NCBI RefSeq assembly: GCF_001649575.2
Contig: NC_051443.1
Location: forward strand, 4,352,642-4,416,641
Source: Kryptolebias marmoratus
Lineage: Eukaryota; Chordata; Actinopteri; Cyprinodontiformes; Rivulidae
Length of the DNA stretch: 64,000 bases
Direction: 5' to 3'
The notes under the pieces are model-generated. The model was not told the DNA's origin. It did not search any database and saw nothing but the letters and a program-made list of their open reading frames with translations. This document shows positions 1 to 11,996 of the stretch, piece after piece (positions within the stretch are counted from its first letter, which is position 1; every line of letters begins with the position of its first letter). Position numbers and translations under genes: made by a program.

Positions 1-222
1 ATGACCGGGTTTTAAAGTGCTGAGGATAATCAGGTAAGTGGAGACAGGTGACATGATTAGCAGGCTTTGACAGGTGTGAGTGGGCGTGGCAGGAATGCAG
101 AGAGAGAAATAGACTGAGGAGGAATGAGGAAGTGAAAAAACACGAAAACAGAAACTAAAACACAAACCAATAAACTAAAACAGAAATAAAACAAAACACA
201 GGAAAAAACCCAAATCACCACA
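1..222 (-). mobile_element. LTR-A copy, 5' part, cut by window start
   Basis: Read on the minus strand this matches the first half of the complete LTR at 1074-1584: a TGTGGTGATTTGGG-like start, T-rich stretches, a shared block around GCCACGCCCACTCACACCTG, and a TTTAAAACCC box at the window edge. The rest lies outside the window. It abuts an oppositely oriented LTR end at 223-298. The retroelement class cannot be told from an LTR alone. Confidence 0.6.
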
Positions 223-298
223 TTTCCTTAGTTAATAAATTAGTTTTTTATTTGAAGTCTGCACTCAGGGTTTGCCTCCTTCTCCACGCCGCATGACA
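223..298 (+). mobile_element. LTR-A 3' end fragment, inverted relative to its neighbour
   Basis: The shared block CTCAGGGTTTGCCTCCTTC and the terminal CATGACA match the last 75 bases of the LTR at 1074-1584 in plus orientation, including the AATAAA-type signal. It joins directly to a minus-strand LTR 5' part, so the two halves meet in opposite directions. Confidence 0.6.
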
Positions 299-1073
299 AA
301 TTTTGACTCCTCTGTTTACTTAAAAATAGCCCAACGTTTGGTGGTCAAATAAGTTAACTAAAGACCATGACATTAAAAAAGATAGTTTCTGATCTAGTCA
401 TGTACTTCATAATATTTTTGGGAATTAACAATAATAGTCAGACATATTAGGAATAAGTGTTCATTTCATCCAAACACTTATTGAGACTTTTTGCAGAGTA
501 ATCTGTCATTTTTAGTTCATCTTTAGGTGAAATTTTCCAGTGGCACAAAGTGAAAAGAGGAACCAGATTTCAAGTCCTGAATCTTTGACATTAAATTAAA
601 TCTCAAAGTCAGCAGAACAAATGGACAGAACCAAAATATGCTTTAGAAATCAAAGGTCAGTTTGTTCATCTGAATCCAACTGTTTTGGCAGAATTTCACC
701 AAATGAGGAATAAATTAACTTAAAGTCACACAAAATCACATATGATTGTATTGATCTCATTTCCCATATGAATAATTTTATTATTTTGCTTTTAAAGGGA
801 TTATGTGGAGTAGATGTGAGTAGTTAGTATCTTACCTGCTGCAGATGGTAGTCAGATGATCCCAGTTTGTAAAATCAGGAAACTGCAAACTGATCTGGAA
901 TGAGTAGCTCTCAGCTTGACTCCCTTATCTGTTGTCTGTGGCAGGTAAGATACTGACTGCTGATAAGAACTTCACACTTCTTCACTCCAAAACATCTGAA
1001 TTATCTCTTTAAGATTTCCTGAAGGATCTGGAGCCTCTCTGTGCTGCTGTTCAACATCCCAGTTAGCATACTA
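299..1073. other. No gene seen; AT-rich unique DNA
   Basis: There are no long open frames. A short inverted pair (ttacctgctgcagatgg near 833 and tggcaggtaagatactgac near 940) is present but not element-like. Bases 1069-1073 (tacta) are the left target duplication of the next LTR. Confidence 0.6.
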
Positions 1074-1584
1074 TGTTAGGATCTGGGTTTTTGTATTCTG
1101 TTTTGTCTTCATGTTTCAGTTTGAGTTTATTGGTTGTGTTATTTAGTTGTCATCTTCCCTGTGCCTCAGCCACCATTCCCTTCTCCTCAGTCACTCTTGT
1201 CTCTCTCTTCCCTGTTCTCACCCATCTACACCTGCCTCTAGCTCTATAATCATCTCACCTGTGCCCACTTCCACTAATTACCCTCTGCCTTTAAAACCCA
1301 ATCACTTTCCACATTTCCTTGCTGGTTCATTGTCTTACTTTGCCTCCCTGATGTTCTGTCCTTCCGGTTGCTCGTGCCTCATCGTCTCCCATGCTCTGTT
1401 TGGTTCTCCTCTTGTCTCAGGTCTGTTCATGTTTTGTTAAGTTAGTTAATGTCTTTATATTTAGTTTAGGTTTTGCTGCCATGTCAGCCTTTGCTTTGGT
1501 TTGCCCTTTATTTCTAAATAAATTAGTTAATTTTTAATATGAGTCTGTGCTCAGGGTTTGCCTCCTTCACCCCACTTCATGACA
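1074..1584 (+). mobile_element. Solo LTR (LTR-A) with 5-bp target duplication
   Basis: A 511-bp unit begins TGTTAGGATC and ends TTCATGACA, the TG...CA ends of an LTR. It is flanked by tacta at 1069-1073 and again at 1585-1589. A TTTAAA promoter-like box lies near 1291 and an AATAAA poly(A) signal near 1518, close to the 3' end as expected for R/U5. No primer site or internal region follows, so it is a solo LTR left by LTR-LTR recombination. Five-base duplications fit Gypsy, Copia, BEL and many retroviral integrases. An open frame at 1147-1440 lies inside the LTR and has no protein-like features. Confidence 0.8.
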
Positions 1585-1704
1585 TACTACTGTTTTCACA
1601 AATCAAACAACCAGAGTGCTTCAATCAGCAGAGCCAGGCAGGTGGAAATATTTATATTTTGCCCACCGCCAAAGGCAAAAGGACAGTTATGTTTTAGTTT
1701 GTGT

Positions 1705-2012
1705 GTGTGTGAGGGTTTGTGTATCTGTTACCAAAATATCTCATGAGAAAACTGTTCAAATGTACATCAACAACTGATTAAGCCAATTCATGATGGCTGC
1801 CACAGTCAGCTGGCCCGAACAATTACAAAAAATAGCTTTAACCTCAGAGCCTTTACAGATATTGAGCTAAAATTTGAAGTTATACTAGCTGAGAGTCATA
1901 CACAACACATACTCAGAGTGTAACATTTCACAATATTTAAGATATAAGGATTTGGTTTGACTCTATTGCATGAAAATTGGTGGGTGATATGCATTCCTGC
2001 AAGGAATGGATT
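1705..2012 (+). repeat. Family S dispersed repeat, one unit
   Basis: The unit runs from ctgttaccaaaatatctcat through a block near 1780 with catgatggctgccaca and gatattgagctaaaatttg, to a short palindromic end gcattcctgcaaggaatgg. The same order recurs at six other places in the window on both strands. I do not recognise the family. It has no open frame. Confidence 0.7.
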
Positions 2013-3044
2013 GCCTTTAATTTCCCGTCTGTAAATACTTATAATCTCATATATGAACAGGTTCCATCTCTTACTGGACTATAACTTAATGCTTTCAGAA
2101 TTCTAAGCAATAAGTTGTTTAGATTGCCATTGTAATTAAATACAGATTGGTCACTGGGGGTTATGTAAGAAACGACAACAAATAAAACTACAGCTTACTC
2201 AATATGTTCTTATCTTCTGATATATAGGTACTATTTTTCCAGCTTTTCAGGTTCTATGCACCGTTCAGTATCATAAGTACACTTGCTAGTGAACTCATGC
2301 TGCATAATGTGTGTTACTACGGTACAGTGGGTCTTGTACAGTATGTGCATGCATGAATGTGTGTGTTTGTACAAAAAGAAAAAAGAAAAGGGATCCAAGG
2401 CCAGCCTTATCCTGATCCCTTGCTCTCATCACAGCAGTGTCTGTTTTTAATCTGGGACAGTGATTTATGAAGGAGTTCAGCCCGTGTATATGTCCTCACT
2501 TCCTTTCATTTCTCAAATGGTTTGTGCTCTGCGGGATGATAGATTTATCTACACACAACCCCTACATGACTAATTAACTCTGAAATATCAAGGCCAGATG
2601 TGGAGCTAACAGACAGACCCCAGAGTGCTTTTTCTCCTGCTTGACCTGACTCATTCGTTTTTCTAACTGTTGCTCATGATTTTTCTTTTATTCCTCCTCT
2701 GCTTTAGCATTCAGCCATAATTCTGCTGATAATATGACAGTGTGTTTTATGAAAATGTAAATGTTGTACTGACTGAAACAGCAAATTTACACACCTGAGG
2801 GTTTGGCTTTTTGAAGACAGCCTAAATAAATGGGTTTGCCTCAAGAGAAAAGTCTGGGTTTGTTTCACACATCTTTAAATAAACCCATGTTTTATTGTTG
2901 TAGGTTTTTATAACCATTATGGTAAACAAATTACTGTCCAACCATATCTGGATCAGTTTTAAATACTATTACCTGAAGTGCAAAGCAATGTTACACAACA
3001 AATTTTCCAATTTATATGTATGTATTTTTATAAGAGAATTTGTA
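2013..3044. other. No gene seen; AT-rich unique DNA
   Basis: No coding frame or recognisable repeat was found. Short purine and GT-rich patches occur near 2340-2390. Confidence 0.5.
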
Positions 3045-3345
3045 AGAATTCCTTGAAGGAATGCATATTGCCTGCTGCCTTTCATGCCAGAGTGTTAAAC
3101 TAAGGTCATCTTATAATGAGAAGAGACTCGAAAAGTTAATGCCAAAGTTTTAGGCAAAGGCATTGTACAACGTATCACTCTGCGAGTATGTGATGGGAAT
3201 GATACTTGGCTACTACCACACTGGATTTTAGCTCAATATCTGTAAAAATTAGTGAGTTGTAGCCATTTTTGGGTTTGCTAATTCTGCTTAGCAGTGGTGG
3301 CCATCTTGAACTGGATTGACCCCAAAGGTTAGTCAGTTAAAAAGA
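3045..3345 (-). repeat. Family S dispersed repeat, one unit
   Basis: It starts on the plus strand with the terminal palindrome attccttgaaggaatgc and ends with ccaaaggttagtcagtt, the reverse complement of the 1705-2012 order. The shared blocks gctcaatatctgtaaa and gtggtggccatcttgaa are easy to see. Confidence 0.7.
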
Positions 3346-3782
3346 CAAATGAACACAGAAATGTGCAAAATTATTTACTTGTTATCATTATTTACTTTAC
3401 ATTATTATACAATCATTATTGGTACTTTTCGTTAGAAGACCTTGGATATTTTCTTTTGTTGAAAAGTTGTAAATTTCCAAGAGAAAATGAGAATTTTCCA
3501 TGATTAAATACAAAAAATTTAGAGAATTAAACTTCAATGTACTTTTATATTGTAAAGTTGTAAATTTGTAAGAAAGAAAAACATCACTTCCTTGGGCAAT
3601 TTCTTAAAAATTTGCCCCGTTCATCAGCTTCTTTTATTATTACTTGTGTCTGCAATGGCCCTGGGCTGTGGTAGCTTGGTGGTCAGTGCAGTGGTCTTAT
3701 ATTCCTGAAGCTGCAGGTTCGAGCCCAAGTTGCTGGCAGGAAGAGCATCTGGCATAAAATAATTGCCAAATCTTTTGGCACT

Positions 3783-5700
3783 CCACCAGTGGTGGCTGGT
3801 GAAGTTTTCTCCAGGGGGGGCTATAAGTCCAAAATAGACATATACCAAAACAAATACTAAGGTATCTCACCTATGTATTTACATGAATTAAAACAACAGA
3901 AGCAACATTATGATGTACATATGCACAAGTGCTTCCTGAACACACCAATACGTACAAAGACAGACGTCTCTCAAGGCACAAGCCTGTAGGGCACATTTAG
4001 CGTTATAAGACCTGTTTTCTTTCTTATTTTTCAAAACTTTACCGGAGGAAATATGTCAAAGCTTGTTTTATGGTAAGCACTTACTATGTCATGTATTCTG
4101 CACGTACAATATAACGAAGATCAGATGTCTCACTCCAATTGAATTCAAATCCAAACATTTTAACAGTTTTTTAGCATAAATTTTCTTAAACTAATTATTA
4201 CCTATGAACTTATTTATTACCTTGTGTATGTAACTTAGTCACGTAACTTATTACTGTCTTTAAATAAAGGCAAGACACGAGTGGCTGGACTTTTCAATCA
4301 GGCGAACTTTATGACAGACGGATGTGACGTCAGCCCCCGTGGTGGGAGTCCCAACCTCCGGCGGGAGGAGGGTGGTGAAATGCAAACCAAGCTGCATTCA
4401 GCTCTGGGCGCAGGAGAGGTGCGCCCCAGAACTGTGGCGTGATTTTTGCACTACCAGGTTGAGAGCGCAGTGACACTGATTTGAGGGTACAGATTGCTCA
4501 ACTGTGACAAACTGCTCGTGCTCGGCTTTCTCTACGGGCGCTCAGCTCTCTCTGTGCGCGCTCGGCTCTCTCTGCTCATGGTCGGTTCTCCTTGCTCACG
4601 CTCGGCTCTGACAAGCTGCTCGCTTGGCTCTCTCTGCGCTCGCAACCCTAAGTTGTATGTAAATGAGCCACACTACCAGTCAATCACAGACTGGCCTTTT
4701 TCATCTTCTTTTTAATAGAGTTTTATGGCGGTTGGCAAAAAACAGTAAGGTTGCATTACCACCACCTACTGGTATGGAGTGTGGCTCAAAATATCTAATA
4801 TCATATTTTCGTAATCAATTTTATTTTTCTGAAAAATCTCATTAAAATCTGAATACTTTTGCAGTCTGAGTTCCTTTTCAATATATCTACTAAATTAAAT
4901 ATTTCTTTATTTTTCCTAAATTCCTCTAACATTATTCTCCTTTCTTTCTCATACCTTCTATACTCTTTATTGACAATGAAAAGGTTTTTAATTAAACGGC
5001 AGAAATATGGTAGTGGTGACAGAGCAAGCTGTGTGTGTTACGAAAAAAGCAGTGTTCAATTGTAAAGTATTGAAATAATTATTGTTTTACTCTACTGTAC
5101 AGGTGTGAATACTATCAAACTTAGCTCCGTATTCAACAAGTCATAACAAAACACATTTGAACAGCCAAATATCTCCTGCAATGACTTTGAAAAGCAAAAA
5201 TACCTAAACTATACTTTTAAAATTGTTCTGGCACCTTCTTAAAATACGAAAACAAGGACCGGTTCCGCCATGTTGGTTGTCGCAGTTATGATGCAGAGGT
5301 GCAAGTCGATGACATAACCCGTACTGTCCCACTTTTCCAATTTTTGCATGCTTGTAACCTGCGCACACAAACCCTTCTGTGCACTTCGACTGAGTACACG
5401 CTTCATAGAGGGGCGTAGGGTGTAGTGCGAGTATTGGGACCGGGCCTCTATGGGCAAAGATTTTTGCGCCCTGGGGCGGAAATACGTCACCAACCAGACA
5501 ACGTCGATGAACGAAACAACTTTACTTATTATTAACTATAAAATATTTATCTTACACAACTAAAATTATATATAATATATATCAAAATATTTTTATTTTA
5601 TTATTTAATTTTTATTTAATTGTTTAATTATCTTATTCAAGGTAATGTGAGTGGTGGGGCGGGGCTCTTGCGCCCTCTATTGGCCAGCCGCCACTGGTGG
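3783..5700. mobile_element. Non-autonomous DNA transposon, about 1.9 kb, inside the SINE
   Basis: The left end ccaccagtggtggctgg and right end ccagccgccactggtgg form imperfect terminal inverted repeats of about 17 bp. No transposase frame is visible. The interior has a GC-rich stretch (4260-4650) with CpG sites and an AT-rich right part (5500-5640). No clear target duplication could be fixed because the ends are palindromic, so the superfamily stays open; hAT-like is a guess. Confidence 0.6.
4513..4645. repeat. GC-rich tandem repeat inside the DNA transposon
   Basis: About five imperfect copies of a unit near 26 bp centred on gctcggctctctctg. Open frames across it simply reflect the repeat. 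Confidence 0.55.
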
Positions 5701-5756
5701 TGGCCCCTGAAGAAGGGAGCAGCTGAAAGAAGAACAACAACATTTGCAATGGCCCT

Positions 5757-8154
5757 AATATGCTGTCATAGATAGACCAACAGGGATTTAAGCCCCTACT
5801 CCCCCCACACACAATTATAGTGTTACATGAACTTACTTTGAAACATAAAATAACTAATAACAGCTAAACTCATTAGAAGAATTAATATGAGAACAAACAG
5901 CAGCAAGGCAATATTTAAAAAAAAATTTCTGGAGTGTATTCTTATTTTTTTAAAAGGGCAATGTCCTGTTTGTTATGTGGAATTGGCAGAAGTTAAAACT
6001 TACTTTTGAACTTGTCATCAAGATAGATGGTCCATTTCTTACCTCAATTTTTGAGTTCCTGTCAAAGGTCTACTTAGTCTTTTCTCTTCCCATATTCTTT
6101 CTTTGCATTTTTATATGTCCTTAATTTAGTCGTTCTTGCGCCCTAATAGTGTGGCATAGATATTTCAGCTTTTTTTTTAGAATGTGTAAACGGAGAAAGA
6201 AAAATATTAACAGAACATAAAGTATGTGTTTTAAAACATATCTAGACTAAAATAGTTGGGGCCTAAAATACATGAAATGCATTGCATTGAAGTCAAGGTG
6301 GAAAAACAAAAAAATGAAGTATAAAGTTGAAACTTACAGCTCAAGAGGCTTACTGGAATTAGACAGAACGGAAAAGACAATTTTGCAGAACATCACACTA
6401 TTCAAGCTCCTCTCCTGTAGACCCAGCTTCCAGTTTTCACTTGTGAGGTTGATGCCATGTTTACGTTTAAGATTAGGCTTAAAACTTTCCTTTAGGCAGG
6501 GTTGGAATATTGCGCTATCCCTTTATTTCTACTGCTGTGGGCTTAGCCTTTTTATTATTATTATTTGTATTATTTATTTATTTTCTACATCAAAAGCTGG
6601 TTCATGAAGTCTGCCAAGAATGTTAGCTTCTGAGCAATGGTTGTTGGCGACCCCTGCTCCAATTACTCAAATTATAAAATGACAAGAACTTAATATTACA
6701 GTCCAGAGTGCAGAGCAAAATTCATGCTGCTATAATCAAAACTGAAGGACAGGGGGAACAACAGAGCTTTGACAGACGGTGTTTCACTTCCACTTTCCTT
6801 TGTTTGATGTGTTAGCATGCTCACATTTGCTTAATAGCTGTACAGTTATTGAGCTTTTCAGTGTTGACAAAGGCAGTGGAACAAACAAATCACTTAAACT
6901 GTCGCTCGATGGGAAATTCCTCTTTAAGAGCTTTTCACACAACCTTCATTTTGTTCCTGCTTATCAGTCATACTGCTGTTCTCCTGTCAGCATAGCTAGT
7001 CTTTGAAGTTAGGCTTCACTTTGAAAAAGACAAATGACAGTATTCTGTCTCCTCCTTTTCTGCTGTGCTTCTCCTTTTTTTAAATTGGGTGAGGTTTGAA
7101 CTGTGGGGTTAGGACAGAGGAAATTAAGTGATGGGTAAACCTCTTCTGGGCATATCCACCTATAAAAAGCCAGAAGGCCTCTCTGACACACAGACAGCCT
7201 GCAATGAGTGACGTGTGATCTGTACAAATTTCAGGACTAATAAATCTACCTGTCAGAGGAAGGAGACTTGAAAGGGCCACTGCCCTGCGGCACAGCTTAA
7301 ATGCAACTGCTGTTGATGAAATTCTGTAGGCTGGAGAATTACAGCTGTCAGGAGAAAACGCCTACATCAGATCTGATGGCTCGTCTGGCTTCTCTTCTAA
7401 CCTGTTCTTTGTCTTACAAAGCCTGAATGCTTTCCCCCTTCATTTCTAAAAATTTAAAATATGCAAGACATTAACTTTTAAAAACTGGTGAGGGAAATAA
7501 TTCTGTAGCATGCAGCAGGATGTTTTCTGCTCAGTTTCTTGTTTCTTCTCACAACAAAGCCTATTCTGATTGGAACAAAGCTAAATCATAAAGCACACAG
7601 CTGTTTTGCCTTTTCATCACAGAGCAGCTCAATTTTATTATTGCTTTGAAGTTGAGCCAATGAGAGACAAATTCACTGAGTGTCCATGACAGCTATAAAC
7701 ATCAGCCCACCAATTCCATCATGTGAAGAGAGAGGCATAAAACAGCTGAGTGTGTTGCTGTATTTATGGGTGAACGAGTGGAAAAGCCATCGCTCTCTAA
7801 TCTGTCATAAAGGAAATTTATGAGTGAGTGCGGTGAGAATCTTGTTCAGTCTGACTCATCTCATGCACACAGGTTTCATGAGGCCAGCAGCTTCATGCAA
7901 CAACAGCAGACAGAGTTCAGTATAACAATATGCAATAGACACACAGACCAAAAAATATGCTTTTACACTTACCTAAGGAAAACACAAACTTAGAGGTGAC
8001 TAAGTGTTAGTCTATACTCATTTGGTGAGACTATAACTAATTTAATCCTCCTGAAACCCTCAAAAGAGAGAGAGATGGAGAGAGGTAGAGAAACCATTGT
8101 AACTTTGGGTCAATTTCACCTAAAGGCCATGGAAGGATTAAGGCTTAGCATTGC
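5757..8154. other. No gene seen; mostly unique DNA
   Basis: Several short open frames exist but none shows domains or splice context. Bases 6395-6600 resemble the worn tail of an abundant teleost LINE-like repeat (cttaaaactttccttt in a typical setting), with low confidence. Bases 7360-7900 are less AT-rich and could hold conserved non-coding DNA, which only alignment could show. Confidence 0.45.
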
Positions 8155-8775
8155 TTTAAGGAATGCATATCACCTACTGCCTTTTATGCCAGAGGTTTGG
8201 ACTAAGATCATTTTATGTTGACAAATGACAGAGTTACATCCACTTTGGTCAAACCTTGAAAATAAAATTATGCATAATCTCATATGATGATGTGTGACTT
8301 CACGTGTTCTGTTAGTGCTCAGAGTATGTGTCATGAATAACTGACAGCTACAACCACACCAGATTTTAAGTCAAAATCTGTAAAATTCACTGAGGTATAT
8401 CCTTTTTTGTATAGACTAAAATGAATTAGCTGAGTTGGCCAACTTGAATTAAGTTGTCTCCAAAAGTTAATCAGTTGTAGATTTACAGTCTATAATTACT
8501 TTCTAAGAGTTTAATAAAAATCCACCCAGTGGTTTGGGAGATATTTTGCTAACAGACAGGGTTAACTCCAACAATGAATGCCAAGTTTTTAGGAAATATG
8601 TTGTGCAATTTGTTAAAGTATTTGTTGGGAACATTATTTAGCACCTAAAACACCATGTTTCAAGTCAATATCTGGAAAATTCTCTGGATTGTAGCCATTT
8701 TTGTGTTGGCTTAGGTCAGTAAACTGTGGTGGCCATCTTGGATTAGAATGACTCTAAAAATAATTTAGTAGTAGT
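8155..8775 (-). repeat. Family S, two decayed units in tandem
   Basis: Reverse-complement order: palindrome-like taaggaatgcat near 8158, cagctacaaccacaccag, then tcagttgtag near 8473. A second unit with caatatctggaaaattc and gtggtggccatcttgg ends near 8770. Family S therefore occurs as short arrays as well as single copies. Confidence 0.65.
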
Positions 8776-10407
8776 AATAGTAAAAAGATAAAAAACAAAA
8801 TAGTAGAACAGTAGTTAAAAGTAGCTTAAAAAGACAAAAATAGAGCAAGTATGCTGAAGCAGGTTGAAAAGATATCAATGTAATTTCTATAAAAAAAATG
8901 AAGTTAAATATCTTGAAAAGCATAAAAGATACAAAATTTGAAGGTACTTTTTTCCAATCAAGCTGAACGTTTTTATATATGAATGATTAAAATAGCTGTA
9001 GTATGCTACATAGTTGGATTTCCAAACATGTGTGAAAGAAGCTATAAACAGGAAAACAGTGTGAATGCTAACTCTGCATTAGTATTTCTAGAAATGTCTA
9101 AAGAAAACAATATTGACATGATGAGCAAATGAAAGAGCTGTGGTTCGCTCTTCTCTGTCTTTAACCTCTCTGTCACCTCTCCGCCGCTGTGCTACCCATC
9201 TCACAGACCTCTGATCTACCTCCCAGCAGGGCCTGGGGCTTAAGGTTCACGTCTGGATCTAGACCAACAAATGCTGTCAAAGGTCACGCTTTCTTCACTC
9301 TTGTCTCCAGAGTTGTGTTTGTGTGTGCAGAGTCTTGTTTTCACCTCTTCAACTCCCAGAATGCCCTGCTGGGAGCAAGAGAAGAAGGAAAAAAAACTCT
9401 GAAATCCCACATGGATCTAATTTTCCACAGTGTGTGCATGTGATTGTAAATGTGTGTGAACCCTCCTTGGTACTGTATGTGTTGTGCATGGGAATATAAG
9501 TTTGTGATTGCATGAATGTGTGTTCAACAAAACTAAACAGCTGTAGTAATGTACTTAAGAGGAGTTTTTGGACACACAAACTTTAATTGACAAAGTTAAC
9601 TTTCTACTGTTTTACACTTCCACTTCACTAAACTTTAGCGTGACATGCTGAGGTCTTTATTTTCTTACTACTTTCTTTAACAAAAAAGCTTTTACACAAA
9701 TATCACTGTAATAAATGAAACTACTCAACTTATTTTATATGTGGGCTAAAAGCCAATTTAATATTAAAACAACTGCAAAATCAATCCAAAGGTTTTTTAA
9801 ATATGTATAATTGGACTCTGGATGTACCCAGCAGTCCTCACTGACTGTAATATTATGCTGTAGTGTTGTTTAACAACTGTGAAACAAACTGGGAGGAAGA
9901 AGCCAGTTTAAACTCCTTGAACCAGTGAGTACCAGACTACAATCAGCAACATTATCTCATAAGGCTAAGCACACATTTACCCAGGGCTCTCAAGTTTTGA
10001 TCTGAGCTTGGAGTGAGATTTTGAGCTGCTAGAAGTTGTAAGATGATGTCAACACCTAATTTGCATATTTGGTGATGTTGATCAGGCTGTAGGAGAGAAG
10101 AATACCAACGGTGGCAAGACAAAAAATGAGTAAAAAACCCTCAAAATATGTTTAGAACTACAAATTAACTTTATAAAATAATTTTAAAACTTTATTGCTT
10201 TGCTTGATCCCAAACTACATAAATTAATTTCTTAGAATATCGAATTGAACCAAAAGACAGTTTTGTGTTGTGGAATTGCCAGCTCTACATTCAACTCTCC
10301 TCTTTTATCCGGGGTTGGAACCACATGGATTTATATCAGCCTGACAGTGTCAGTGAAAAAACAATACATTCAAAATTATATTTACTGCTTTGTAATCCCC
10401 CTCCTCC
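8776..10407. other. No gene seen; AT-rich DNA
   Basis: No supported coding region. A short stretch near 9958-10060 (cagggctctcaagttttgat) resembles the end of a hAT-type miniature element. The partner end was not found. Confidence 0.45.
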
Positions 10408-10538
10408 TCCCCCCGGAGGAGCTGGCCCAAGTGGCTGGGGAGAGGGAAGTCTGGGTCTCCCTGCTTAGGCTGCTACCCCCGCGACCCAACCCCAGATAAG
10501 CGGAAGAAGATGGATGGATCGATCGATTGAATGGATGG
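10408..10538 (+). mobile_element. Rex3 (RTE) LINE 3' end, 5'-truncated
   Basis: It starts at cccccggaggagctggcc and encodes the very C terminus of the Rex3 polyprotein ([18 protein letters not shown], then LLPPRP). A short tail follows that ends in GATG-type repeats (gatggatggatcgatcg). Heavy 5' truncation and a GATG tail are usual for Rex3. Confidence 0.75.
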
Positions 10539-10650
10539 CTTTGTAATCCAGGACGGGATCAGTGGCAGCTTTACACACGAATGATTCATTTGCAAAGTGG
10601 ACATGCAGGGGTGCAACTAACTACTTTCTGAGGGGTATGCAGACGCATTA

Positions 10651-10672
10651 CCCCCCCCCCCCCCTTTTTTTT
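10651..10672. repeat. Homopolymer C14T8 tract
   Basis: Fourteen C followed by eight T. Low-complexity DNA, and a likely place for sequencing length error. Confidence 0.9.
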
Positions 10673-10882
10673 AACCTGTTCACATGAAAAAATCTTTTTT
10701 ATTCATGGACTTATAACATATAATACCTGATTTTGGGTATGGCCCATCAGAACATCTCTGTGGGACATTCTCCACCGTGTACAGCCTCAATGAGTCCCCC
10801 TGGGACGAGACACCACCTTCCTTAGGTGAAGGCGATTCAGATGGCTCCAACCCTCTCCTCTGCACCTCTCTGTTCCTCTCCC

Positions 10883-10890
10883 TCATCATT

Positions 10891-10947
<57 letters not shown>

Positions 10948-10948
10948 T
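10883..10948. repeat. (ATC)n microsatellite
   Basis: About 21 trinucleotide units with one interruption. It produces long runs of Ile, Ser or Met in translated frames on both strands at 10680-11090; these are not genes. Confidence 0.95.
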
Positions 10949-11996
10949 TCACCTCTCTTGTCCACTTTCTCCTCTCTGGTGTCGGTCTTACCATGTCTGC
11001 CTGTACTAATTTTTCCAAAACAACAATAAGTGAATAAGTGGTCAGCAGAAATTCAAACCCTCCTGGGCATCTAGATTTTTGTGGCCTCACTAGTGGAATT
11101 ATTCCTACCTCATGTCATCTCTGGTCTCCTCTACAGCAATTGATCACCAACCTCATGTCTGTCTCCATTCCTTACTTGTGTTTTTCTCCTCTAAGTCATA
11201 TGGTCAAACAAGTATTATTAATTAGCTTTGAATAAATTACACATCTTGCTAATGCACTTTTTTAATATAAACAGTATTTTAAGATAAATCCTTTGGTATT
11301 AAGTGGCTGTTTCTACACTTGCAGCTAACATTAGTCTAACCTGTCTCCTTCTCCTGTCTGTCCTGATTCTTTCTCTCCATCCTCTCAGCTCTATCCTCTA
11401 TTGTAAATACTGATCAGTAAGTTGTAACTTGTTATTTATTAGTAATTAGTAGCTTTAGCTAACCTGAACATTTCCAGGCCTCAATGCTCAGACAGAACTT
11501 TCTGCTGTATTTCAACCACTTTGTAAAGCTTTCTTTCATGCCTACATCTTTATCTTTCTGCCTCTCCATCTTTATTTCTCTGTCATCAGATGACAACACG
11601 ACTCACATGAAAACAACCCTTTATAAGAATATCATACTTGAAGAATGACATAATGATGAACCAGTAATTTACTTTTTTTTACAGTTCATGTACTGTAATT
11701 TTAGTAATCACTGTAATTTTAACAGTATATAACTATAACTAAGTATATAGAATTACAGTAAGCTGTTGTTTTTGTTGTAATTTTACAGAATGTGCATATC
11801 AGTTGACAAAAGATAATGAAATCTGCAAATTCCCATAGATCCTTTGAAATTTACAAAAAGAGAGAATACTGATTCAATAAAATGTTTTTTTTTATTCACA
11901 GAACACAAGGACAGATTTCTTAATGTCAGGTTTTTGTGAAATTATGACCATAACCTTAATTGCTGAATAAAAATGGTCATCAATAGTATGAAGTTG
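10949..11996. other. No gene seen; one miniature-element-like patch
   Basis: Bases 11675-11805 are rich in the motif tgtaattttacagt in both directions, as in some small palindromic DNA elements. No ends could be fixed. Confidence 0.4.

Larger units (their letters stand above)
3663..5744 (+). mobile_element. tRNA-derived SINE split by a later DNA transposon
   Basis: The head at 3663-3782 carries RNA polymerase III promoter boxes: A box tagcttggtgg at 3672-3682 and B box ggttcgagccc at 3716-3726. The tail at 5701-5744 (tggcccctgaagaaggg, then agaagaacaacaac) is the usual 3' end of this teleost SINE type. The whole is flanked by a perfect 12-bp duplication, tgcaatggccct, at 3651-3662 and 5745-5756. 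So head and tail are one insertion, separated by the element at 3783-5700. A second copy lies on the minus strand at 23706-23868. Confidence 0.8.

Noticed and set aside
3663..3790. tRNA gene
   Set aside because: A and B boxes are present but there is no acceptor stem or cloverleaf; the tail and target duplication show it is a SINE.
10680..11090. Frames with poly-Ile, poly-Ser or poly-Met on both strands
   Set aside because: Produced by the (ATC)n microsatellite.
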